This document shows, piece after piece, positions 1 to 5,925 of a stretch of 8,459 nt of DNA. A model generated the notes under the pieces. It worked only from the letters and a program-made list of their open reading frames with translations, searched no databases and was not told where the DNA came from. The position numbers and the translations under genes are program-made. This DNA comes from JAYTQQ01 sp043746635 (GTDB lineage: Bacteria; Bdellovibrionota; Bdellovibrionia; Bdellovibrionales; JAMPXM01): NCBI GenBank assembly GCA_043746635.1, contig JAYTQQ010000247.1, positions 1 through 8,459 of the forward strand. The letters run 5' to 3'. The first letter of the stretch is position 1. The number at the start of each line of letters is the position of its first letter.

Positions 1-923
1 AATCTTCCGAAATTGGGCGCAGTAAACGTATCGACGATTCAGAGGGGCGTTACGTTGTTTACGCAAAGAATGTTTTTCCGCTGGAGTATACCCTCGATGG
101 TATTCGTATTGTTTTAGATTGCGCAAATGGGGCCGCCTATAAGGTTGCTCCCGCAATTTTTGGTGAGCTCGGTGCCGAGACGATCGTTCAGGGCAATTCA
201 CCGAATGGTCTCAATATCAATGATAAGTCGGGAGCACTTCATCCGGGCAAGGTAAGCGAGTCGGTCGTGCAATACCGAGCCGACATAGGAATTAGTTTAG
301 ACGGCGATGCCGATCGAGTCGTTTTGGTCGATGAAAAAGGTCATATCGTGAATGGCGATCATATTCTTGCAATCTGCGCGAAAGATTTGATGTCGAGAAA
401 CGCACTCAAAAATAATACGATCGTTGCGACCCAGATGAGCAATTTTGGTCTCGATAAAGTGATGAAAAAAATTGGCGTGAAGGTTATTCGAACGGATGTC
501 GGTGATAAGTACGTCGTCGATGAAATGCGCAAAAATGGTTACGTCCTTGGCGGAGAACAATCGGGTCACATCATATTCTTAGATAATTCGACTACCGGTG
601 ATGGTTGCATCGCCGCACTCAACGTATTGGCGGTGATGAGAAGAACCGGCAAGAAACTTTCTGAACTCAATGAAGAGATGGAAGACATGCCGCAAGTTCT
701 CGTGAACACTCGCGTGCAGAGACGAGAAGATCTATCGCTCATTCCTGGCTACAATGAGCTTTATAAAAGTATCGAAAAACAATTGAACGGTGAAGGTCGT
801 ATTTTCGTTCGATTCTCCGGCACGGAGCCTCTCATTCGAGTTTTACTTGAAGGACCTGATCGTAGCAAAATCGGCAGATTTGCCGAGGAGATGGCGACCT
901 TTCTTGAAAAAGCTTTGTCGTAA
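1..923 (+). CDS. glmM: Phosphoglucosamine mutase GlmM (5'-truncated by window edge)
   Basis: GlmM converts glucosamine-6-phosphate to glucosamine-1-phosphate in the cytoplasm, on the path to UDP-GlcNAc for peptidoglycan and LPS. The reading frame is open from the window edge (first full codon at position 3) and gives 306 residues. The family is about 445-450 long, so roughly 140 N-terminal residues, including the phosphoserine active-site loop, lie outside. Visible family marks, in order, are an early IGRSKRIDDSEGRY segment matching the GlmM IGRA-R-D pattern, the metal-binding loop DGDADR (codons at about 300-317), the sugar-recognition motif GEQSGH (about 553-570), and the C-terminal phosphate-binding loop RFSGTEPLIRV (about 811-843). 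The GEQSGH motif and IGRSKRIDD segment favour GlmM over phosphomannomutase or phosphoglucomutase. The stop lies 2 bp before nnr, so they are probably co-transcribed. No frameshift is seen in the visible part. Confidence 0.95.
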   Translation, partial: SSEIGRSKRIDDSEGRYVVYAKNVFPLEYTLDGIRIVLDCANGAAYKVAPAIFGELGAETIVQGNSPNGLNINDKSGALHPGKVSESVVQYRADIGISLDGDADRVVLVDEKGHIVNGDHILAICAKDLMSRNALKNNTIVATQMSNFGLDKVMKKIGVKVIRTDVGDKYVVDEMRKNGYVLGGEQSGHIIFLDNSTTGDGCIAALNVLAVMRRTGKKLSELNEEMEDMPQVLVNTRVQRREDLSLIPGYNELYKSIEKQLNGEGRIFVRFSGTEPLIRVLLEGPDRSKIGRFAEEMATFLEKALS

Positions 924-925
924 CA

Positions 926-2440
926 ATGCGTTTAGCGAGCGTTGAACAATCTAAAAAAATTGATGAGCTTTCTCAAAAAGAATTTCGTCTTCCGTCCGAG
1001 GTTTTAATGGAAGCGGCGGGCGTCAGTGCCGCTCGCGAAATTGAGCAGGCGTTTTTTCCTGAAATCAATCGCGGACGAGTTTCTATCATTTGCGGCCCTG
1101 GTAATAATGGCGGAGACGGCCTCGTTATCGCGAGACATTTGCACTCGGCAGGTTACCGTGATCTCGCGGTTTTTTTGCTTTCGCCTGAGAAAACACAGAC
1201 TCCACTTTTAAGAGAACAACTCACGAGACTTCAGCTTCAGGGCATCCATCTTTCTGATGCTTTAGCAGAACCAAAATCGCTCGAAAAAATTAAGAGTTCA
1301 AGTCTCGTCATTGATGCGCTCTTCGGTATCGGACTCAACCAAATTGTCTCGGGTGAATACGCGCAGGCAATTCAGCTGATGAATCAGGTCAAGGTTCCGG
1401 TGGTGAGCTTAGATACTCCTTCAGGTCTTGATTGCAATAGCGGAATGGTTCTGGGAGTAGCGGTCAAGTCATCGATGACCCTCAGTTTCGGTCTCGGAAA
1501 ACCCGGCTTTTTTATTTCTGAAGGACCATCGCATATCGGTCGTCTCCGCATTTTATCGATCGGATTTCCGTACGAGTTGCTTCGTAAAGTCGCGACGACG
1601 AGATTTGGCTTTACCGAAAAAATTGCCCGTAGGTATTTGCCGAGTCGTTCTGATCTCAGCAATAAATCTTCGCATGGTCACGCATTAATCATTGCGGGTC
1701 GCGAAGGGTTTTGGGGAGCTGCGATTTTAAGTTCGACCAGTGCGTTTCGAATCGGTGCCGGATACGTCACGCTCGCAAGCTTTGACGATGCTTCTAAGGT
1801 GGTGAATGAAACTCCCGAGACACTTATCTTACCTCGCTTTGATTTAAGTGTTTTGCAGAGTAAAAAAATTACCGCGATCGGGATAGGGCCAGGGCTCGGA
1901 GTTTCAGAGCATACGGCAAAACTGATTTCTGATCTTAAAAAAATGAATTATCAAAATGTGGTGATCGATGCCGACGCGATTACGACATGTGTTGAATATA
2001 AATTATTTCCTCTTCTGAAAAATTGGGTGATGACTCCGCACGCGGGTGAACTTTCTCGCGTCTTAGGAACTTCGTCGGATCAGATTGAGCAAGATCGAAT
2101 CGCTGCTTGTGAAAAGGCCGCCGAAGTGACCGGTTGTCACGTTTTGCTTAAAGGTTTCCGGAGTGTTTTAGCGGATGATAAGCGAGCGCTCATCATTCTA
2201 TCGGGAAATTCGGCCCTCGCCAAAGCGGGTACAGGCGACGTTCTCACTGGGATGATTACGGGTTTACTCGCTCAGAATGTTCCGGTGGTGCAGGCGACCG
2301 CGACGGCTGCATACCTCCACGGTCGTCTCGCCGACGAATGGGTCAAACTCGGTGGAGACAAACGTTCTTTGCTTGCAAGCGATATTCGTGATCAGTTGCC
2401 GGGACTCATGTCTAGGCTCATGAGTGGGGCTCTCGCTTGA
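926..2440 (+). CDS. nnr: Bifunctional NAD(P)H-hydrate epimerase / ADP-dependent NAD(P)H-hydrate dehydratase (Nnr, YjeF family)
   Basis: This enzyme repairs damaged nicotinamide cofactors. The N-terminal domain epimerises R- and S-NAD(P)HX, and the C-terminal domain dehydrates S-NAD(P)HX back to NAD(P)H using ADP. The protein has 504 residues, the usual length of the bacterial fusion. The YjeF_N domain spans about 1-225, with GPGNNGGDG at 57-65, the acidic D130 before ALFGIG, and DTPSGLD at 163-169. The ribokinase-like YjeF_C domain spans about 235-500, with GHALIIAG at 251-258, GPGLG at 321-325, VIDADA at 346-351, PHAGE at 371-375, LLKG at 407-410 and the catalytic AGTGDVLTG at 434-442 (D438 is the expected base). 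The ATG at 926 follows the glmM stop by 2 bp and has no clear Shine-Dalgarno sequence, which suggests reinitiation by terminating ribosomes. All key motifs are intact. Confidence 0.96.
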   Translation: MRLASVEQSKKIDELSQKEFRLPSEVLMEAAGVSAAREIEQAFFPEINRGRVSIICGPGNNGGDGLVIARHLHSAGYRDLAVFLLSPEKTQTPLLREQLTRLQLQGIHLSDALAEPKSLEKIKSSSLVIDALFGIGLNQIVSGEYAQAIQLMNQVKVPVVSLDTPSGLDCNSGMVLGVAVKSSMTLSFGLGKPGFFISEGPSHIGRLRILSIGFPYELLRKVATTRFGFTEKIARRYLPSRSDLSNKSSHGHALIIAGREGFWGAAILSSTSAFRIGAGYVTLASFDDASKVVNETPETLILPRFDLSVLQSKKITAIGIGPGLGVSEHTAKLISDLKKMNYQNVVIDADAITTCVEYKLFPLLKNWVMTPHAGELSRVLGTSSDQIEQDRIAACEKAAEVTGCHVLLKGFRSVLADDKRALIILSGNSALAKAGTGDVLTGMITGLLAQNVPVVQATATAAYLHGRLADEWVKLGGDKRSLLASDIRDQLPGLMSRLMSGALA

Positions 2441-2868
2441 TGTCTGCCGTTCGTCTCAAATCAATTTCAGAACTTAAAAATTTTGTTCAGAAGAATTTTT
2501 CGGCACTCGTTCAGCCACGACAAATTTTACTTCTCAAAGGAGAAATGGGCGCCGGAAAGACAGAGTTCGTTAAACAACTCGTCGCTCTCGCCGGCGGAGA
2601 CGCAGCGACATCACCCTCCTTCGCTCTCCACAATACTTATGTTGCTTCGGGGCTGTCGATCGAGCACCTCGATCTTTACCGTCTTGAAACAGAAGATGAT
2701 CTACAATCGATTGGCTTTTGGGATCTTTTTGAAAATGAAAACGCGCTCATCGTCATCGAATGGGCAGACCGAGTTGCTGTCCAGAAATTTCCTATGACGT
2801 GGAAGAAAATTAACTTGAAATTTAAAGTTTTGGATGAGACGACTCGAGAGATTACATTCGAGCCTTAA
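2440..2868 (+). CDS. tsaE: tRNA t6A biosynthesis ATPase TsaE
   Basis: TsaE is the small P-loop ATPase that works with TsaB and TsaD to transfer threonylcarbamoyl to A37 of ANN-decoding tRNAs. The 142-residue product has the normal family length. It shows the Walker A loop GEMGAGKT at 34-41, SPSF at 58-61 (switch region), the family signature HLDLYRL at 76-82, and VIEWADR at 105-111. I chose the ATG at 2440, whose A is the last base of the nnr TGA (TGATG arrangement). A TTG directly before it at 2437 would add one residue and is less likely. The coupling indicates translation linked to nnr. The TAA stop at 2866-2868 overlaps the stop of the minus-strand gene that follows. TsaB, TsaC and TsaD are not in this window. 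Confidence 0.95.
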   Translation: MSAVRLKSISELKNFVQKNFSALVQPRQILLLKGEMGAGKTEFVKQLVALAGGDAATSPSFALHNTYVASGLSIEHLDLYRLETEDDLQSIGFWDLFENENALIVIEWADRVAVQKFPMTWKKINLKFKVLDETTREITFEP

Positions 2869-4424
2869 GCAGCAGATTTTATCAGCTTTTGAACGGCCGT
2901 GACGCTTTGATCGGTAAGTGAATCCATATCATTGAGCGAAGTTTTAAGATCGATCGAGTTATTCGTGGCACCGAGCCACATTCCAACTAAGTATTTATTT
3001 ACGAAAATCGGAATGATCGTGACATGTTTTGGAATTTCGCCCGAATTCCAGTCGGCAAAAAACTTGCTGTTTGTGTGATTCGCTATGAGGTATCCGTGAT
3101 AGGGCTTTCCTGAGGCGTGAACGATTTTAAAAATCGATACCTGTTGAAGCGCAATCAAACTTGGCTTTTGTTCGTCCGCAATTTTAAAATTACCAGACCA
3201 AAAGAGAGGTCTCAAATTTTGATCTTCGCAGATGAGAAGCATCGACATTTCAAACTGCGGAAGCATTTTAGAAAACATAACATCGGCAGCTTCGGCATAG
3301 GTTGAGCACTCTTCAAAACTTGATTGAGCGTGCGTGAGATCTCGCTTAATTTCTGATTTATACGACAAAGATTTGTGCGCGAACTGTGATGGCACTGAAT
3401 TAGGTTGAATAAAAATAGGAGCTGGCGGTTTGACGGCTTCTGGTTCAATAGTCTTACTCAGTGGCGGGCCAACGGGTTTGCTTTGAGGCGGCGGGCCAAC
3501 AGGTTTTGCTTGAGGGGGCGGTGTCTTTGGTAGCGGAGGCGGAGGCACTGGCGCCGAGAGTGGCATTGGTCTTAACCCTTCAGAAGCAACGATTGGTTTC
3601 GGAGCAACCAGTGTTGGAATAGGGGCTTTGACCGCGTAAGAAACTTGTTGCGGCGGCGGGGGAGGCGGCAGCGGCGGCGGCGCAATCGGAGCTGCGGCCT
3701 GCGCCGGAGGAGCCATGTCTGGTTTTTCTTCTTTAATTGATTTGGGTGCGCCAAAACTAAAATTGGGAGCGACCGATTTTGTGAAATCAAGATCAATATT
3801 CATTCCGTTCAGCGTTTCGTTCGGAGTCTCCATCTCTTTTTCTGTCGGCGGAGGAGATATTTCTTCTGGTTTTGCTTCGCTACCAACAGATAAATCGACG
3901 ACTTGAAAGTTCGGATCCATTTTCATATTAAAGTGCATCGAGCTATCGTCCGGGGTCGGAGCCACCACCACAACAGGCGTGGGTGCGGCAAGCACAATCG
4001 GAGGAGTCGCGACGTCTACTTTTGGATTCAGTTTTTTCCAAGTCTGTTTGAGATCAATCGGAGAAGCTAGAACAAAAACTGGCAGCTCAGGAAACGAGGC
4101 TTTGAAATCTATTGGTGGAGCGTAGGTCGCAATCATGACTCGATTTTCATATTCCCCAACCGGAAATATTTCGGACGTCCAAAAATTCAGACTGCTATAT
4201 TTTTTCCAAACAGACTGCACGTCGACCTTTGCGAAAAATTCGGAATCAAGAGAAGGAAGAAGAAAAGTTTGTGAGGCCCATGCGAGATAAATGGTGGCGT
4301 CAATTTTTCCGGATTCGATTAAAAGGCATAAAGTTTCGAATTGTTTTTCAGAACTCAAAAGTGCGACGTCGGTTTGCTTGTCGGGGGCGATAAATTTTTC
4401 AATCCAAGAGAGACTATGTTTCAT
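2865..4424 (-). CDS. Uncharacterised modular protein: N-terminal domain, proline-rich linker, C-terminal GAF-like domain
   Basis: I do not recognise this gene. The 519-residue product has three parts. Residues 1 to about 137 look folded; the section with ENRVMIATYAPPIDF and VFVLASPIDLKQTW recalls the N-terminal domain of GspE/PilB-type ATPases (T2SSE_N/MshEN), but only weakly. Residues about 138-345 form a low-complexity linker rich in Pro, Ala and Val, with a run PPLPPPPPP near 250 and a tandem nine-residue repeat PPPQ(A/S)KPVG at 302-319. Residues about 355-519 resemble a GAF domain: a helix with CSTYAEAADVMFSKM, strands SMLLICED and HVTIIPIFV, then KYLVGMWLG, ending in a helix with DSLTDQSVTAVQKL. 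No signal peptide or membrane segment is evident, so it is probably cytoplasmic. GTG at 4427 and ATG at 4424 are adjacent and an in-frame TAA directly precedes the GTG; I favour the ATG. No strong ribosome binding site is seen. It stands alone on this strand, convergent with tsaE and divergent from the desulfurase operon. Confidence 0.85.
   Translation of the reverse strand: MKHSLSWIEKFIAPDKQTDVALLSSEKQFETLCLLIESGKIDATIYLAWASQTFLLPSLDSEFFAKVDVQSVWKKYSSLNFWTSEIFPVGEYENRVMIATYAPPIDFKASFPELPVFVLASPIDLKQTWKKLNPKVDVATPPIVLAAPTPVVVVAPTPDDSSMHFNMKMDPNFQVVDLSVGSEAKPEEISPPPTEKEMETPNETLNGMNIDLDFTKSVAPNFSFGAPKSIKEEKPDMAPPAQAAAPIAPPPLPPPPPPQQVSYAVKAPIPTLVAPKPIVASEGLRPMPLSAPVPPPPLPKTPPPQAKPVGPPPQSKPVGPPLSKTIEPEAVKPPAPIFIQPNSVPSQFAHKSLSYKSEIKRDLTHAQSSFEECSTYAEAADVMFSKMLPQFEMSMLLICEDQNLRPLFWSGNFKIADEQKPSLIALQQVSIFKIVHASGKPYHGYLIANHTNSKFFADWNSGEIPKHVTIIPIFVNKYLVGMWLGATNNSIDLKTSLNDMDSLTDQSVTAVQKLIKSAA
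3468..3521 (-). repeat. Tandem 27-bp repeat (two copies) in the proline-rich linker
   Basis: Two adjacent 27-bp units, 3468-3494 and 3495-3521, match at 22 of 27 positions and keep frame. Each encodes the nine residues PPPQ(A/S)KPVG of the minus-strand protein. The repeat suggests linker growth by slippage or local duplication. Nearby, 3650-3682 is a G-rich three-base-periodic run (GGC/GGG) that encodes the polyproline stretch on the other strand. Confidence 0.8.
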
Positions 4425-4522
4425 CACTTAATAGATCGGTTTAACTGAGATCTTTCTGAATCAATATTGAGGCTTGAAACTTCAAAATTGTGTCTAAAAC
4501 TAGAGACTTTGCCGAAACTGTC

Positions 4523-4550
4523 ACGTGACTTTACCATGGTCGAGTCACGT
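4523..4550. promoter_or_regulatory. 28-bp near-perfect inverted repeat, candidate operator in the divergent intergenic region
   Basis: The left arm ACGTGACT (4523-4530) and the right arm AGTCACGT (4543-4550) are exact reverse complements. They flank a central perfect palindrome, ACCATGGT (4533-4540). Only the two bases on each side between arm and centre (TT, CG) break the symmetry, so 24 of 28 positions agree. The left arm also sits inside a second perfect palindrome, GTCACGTGAC (4520-4529). The element lies about 100 bp upstream of the minus-strand start and about 130 bp upstream of the desulfurase start, where a regulator of either or both genes could bind. No T-run follows on either strand, so it does not read as an intrinsic terminator. 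The binding protein is unknown. The symmetry is seen directly; the regulatory role is inferred. Confidence 0.55.
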
Positions 4551-4633
4551 CCGTATCAGTTCGCTTCATTCCATTCCGGTGTTCAAGAGTCTTTCACTTC
4601 GAGTTCAGACGGGTTCACTTTCGGCTAAAAGTC

Positions 4634-4661
4634 CTGAAATGCTTGGGAGTTTGCCTAAAAT
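4634..4661 (+). promoter_or_regulatory. Putative sigma70-type promoter of the desulfurase-mnmA-mtaB-rnc operon
   Basis: A -35-like CTGAAA (4634-4639, 4 of 6 to consensus) is followed after 16 bp by a -10-like TAAAAT (4656-4661, 5 of 6). Transcription would begin near 4668-4669. That leaves only about 12 nt before the ATG at 4681, and would make the in-frame GTG at 4669 essentially leaderless. This is a visual consensus match only. Confidence 0.35.
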
Positions 4662-4680
4662 ATGCTAAGTGTTTGTCCCT

Positions 4681-5925
4681 ATGGCGACCATTCCAAAGTT
4701 CACAACAATTAAGCCTCTCGTTGCTGATTTCTCATATCTGGATTTCAACGCCACGACTCCCCCGGCTGAATTTTTAGAGACAAAGGTCCTGGAGTGGATG
4801 CATCAATGGGGAAATCCCAGTTCGATCCACCAGGCTGGACGCGGACCAAAGACCCTTCTTAGAGATTCCAGAGCTAAGATTGCGAAGCTGATCGGTTCCG
4901 AGAATTTGGAAACAATTTTCACCGTCGGCGGAAGTGAAGCAAATAATTTAGCATTTAAGGGTGTTTTTGAGTACGCACACAATCACCAAAATCCTCGTAA
5001 CGAAATTATTATATCAAGTGTTGAGCATCCGAGTCTGACGAAAGCGGCTTACGCGCTCATTCCGAATGGTGCAAAGATTCATATCCTGAATGTTTCACGT
5101 CAAGGGAAAATTGATCTCAAACAATATCAAAGTTTGCTTTCAGAAAAGACTTTGTTGGTTTCAGTGATGCTCGCGAATAACGAGACCGGAACTATTTTTC
5201 CGATTGCCGAAATGGCTAGACTCGCTCATCAGCGTGGAGCACTTTTTCATTCAGACTGCGTACAGGCCCTCGGTAAAATTGATTTGAACGTTAAAGCTTT
5301 AGGTGTTGATCTCGCAAGCTTTGCCGGGCATAAGTTTTATGCTTTGAAAGGCGCCGGAGTTTTATTTTCAGCGCGCGGAGTGAACCTCGTGACGCAAATT
5401 CAGGGTGGCGGGCAAGAACGCTCACGTCGAGGTGGTACTGAAAATTTATTGGCAATTAGTTCACTCGCCGAGATGGCCGCATTTCAAAATCAGATTGGTG
5501 CTCGTGGCGCTCAGTTAGAGAAAATGCGAAATCATTTCGAAAAAGAAGTTTTGCGACAAATTTCTGACGTGACGATCACGGCTCACGAAAGCCCACGGTT
5601 ACCGAATACGTCAAGCCTCGTGATTGATGGCGTTGACGGCGAAACCCTCCTCATGAATCTCGACATGCGTGGATTTGGCGCGAGTACGGGCGCTGCCTGC
5701 AGCTCGGGTTCGCCCGAGCCATCTCCGGCGTTGCTCGCGATGGGACTTTCTAGGGCCGAAGCGCAATCTTCTCTGCGCGTGGGTCTTGGTTGGTCGACCG
5801 CAGATCTAGAAATTGAAAATTTTATTTCGACTTTAGTCAAAGTCGTTGAACACCTAAGAGGAATTAAAACCCTCAAATCGAAAGTTTATTCCGAAGCTAA
5901 GGATCCATGTGTCTGCACAAATTGA
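4681..5925 (+). CDS. Cysteine desulfurase, IscS/NifS family (probable sulfur donor for MnmA)
   Basis: This PLP enzyme removes sulfur from L-cysteine, giving alanine and an enzyme persulfide used for tRNA thiolation or Fe-S assembly. The 414-residue product contains the class-V aminotransferase motifs: YLDFNATTP (19-27), GGSEANN (83-89), the PLP-stacking H116 in VEHPS, LANNETG (164-170), HSDCVQ with D192 (190-195), the PLP Schiff-base lysine K218 in AGHK, and RRGGTEN (249-255). The persulfide cysteine is C340 in GAACSSGS, in the long loop typical of IscS/NifS rather than the SufS type. ATG at 4681 leaves about 18 residues before YLDFNATTP; GTG at 4669 is the only upstream in-frame alternative. 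No Shine-Dalgarno sequence is obvious. The last residues, PCVCTN, carry a Cys-x-Cys (C410, C412). The 3' end overlaps mnmA by 17 bp, which points to a paired role like Bacillus YrvO-MnmA. I leave the symbol blank because IscS, NifS and YrvO cannot be separated here. Confidence 0.92.
   Translation: MATIPKFTTIKPLVADFSYLDFNATTPPAEFLETKVLEWMHQWGNPSSIHQAGRGPKTLLRDSRAKIAKLIGSENLETIFTVGGSEANNLAFKGVFEYAHNHQNPRNEIIISSVEHPSLTKAAYALIPNGAKIHILNVSRQGKIDLKQYQSLLSEKTLLVSVMLANNETGTIFPIAEMARLAHQRGALFHSDCVQALGKIDLNVKALGVDLASFAGHKFYALKGAGVLFSARGVNLVTQIQGGGQERSRRGGTENLLAISSLAEMAAFQNQIGARGAQLEKMRNHFEKEVLRQISDVTITAHESPRLPNTSSLVIDGVDGETLLMNLDMRGFGASTGAACSSGSPEPSPALLAMGLSRAEAQSSLRVGLGWSTADLEIENFISTLVKVVEHLRGIKTLKSKVYSEAKDPCVCTN
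5899..5903 (+). promoter_or_regulatory. Ribosome binding site of mnmA
   Basis: AAGGA lies 5 nt upstream of the GTG at 5909, inside the end of the desulfurase gene. It decides the GTG start, since there is no in-frame ATG before the PP-loop motif. Confidence 0.7.

Noticed and set aside
300..317. DGDADR instead of the more familiar DGDGDR metal loop in GlmM
   Set aside because: The metal-binding aspartates and the arginine are kept, and Ala at this position is known in the wider phosphohexomutase family; not unusual enough to report.
3572..3796. Arg- and Leu-rich frame on the minus strand inside the linker region
   Set aside because: It is an out-of-frame reading of the proline-rich coding sequence, with biased composition and no ribosome binding site or family resemblance.
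4461..4470. Perfect 10-bp palindrome TCAATATTGA upstream of the minus-strand gene, with a small TTGAA-AC-TTCAA repeat nearby (4474-4485)
   Set aside because: Both are short and AT-rich, expected by chance at some rate, and not linked to a convincing -35/-10 pair. Not strong enough to call an operator.
4474..4502. Possible plus-strand promoter TTGAAA followed by TAAAAC or AAACTA
   Set aside because: The spacing is either too short (15 bp) or the -10 match is poor; the pair at 4634-4661 is better.
4523..4550. The dyad read as an intrinsic terminator
   Set aside because: No T-run follows on either strand and no gene ends just upstream of it; it lies between two divergent starts.
4561..4630. 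Repeated GTTCA-rich stretch resembling tRNA T-arm pieces
   Set aside because: No cloverleaf, acceptor stem or GGTTCRANTCC pattern could be formed, so no tRNA gene was called.
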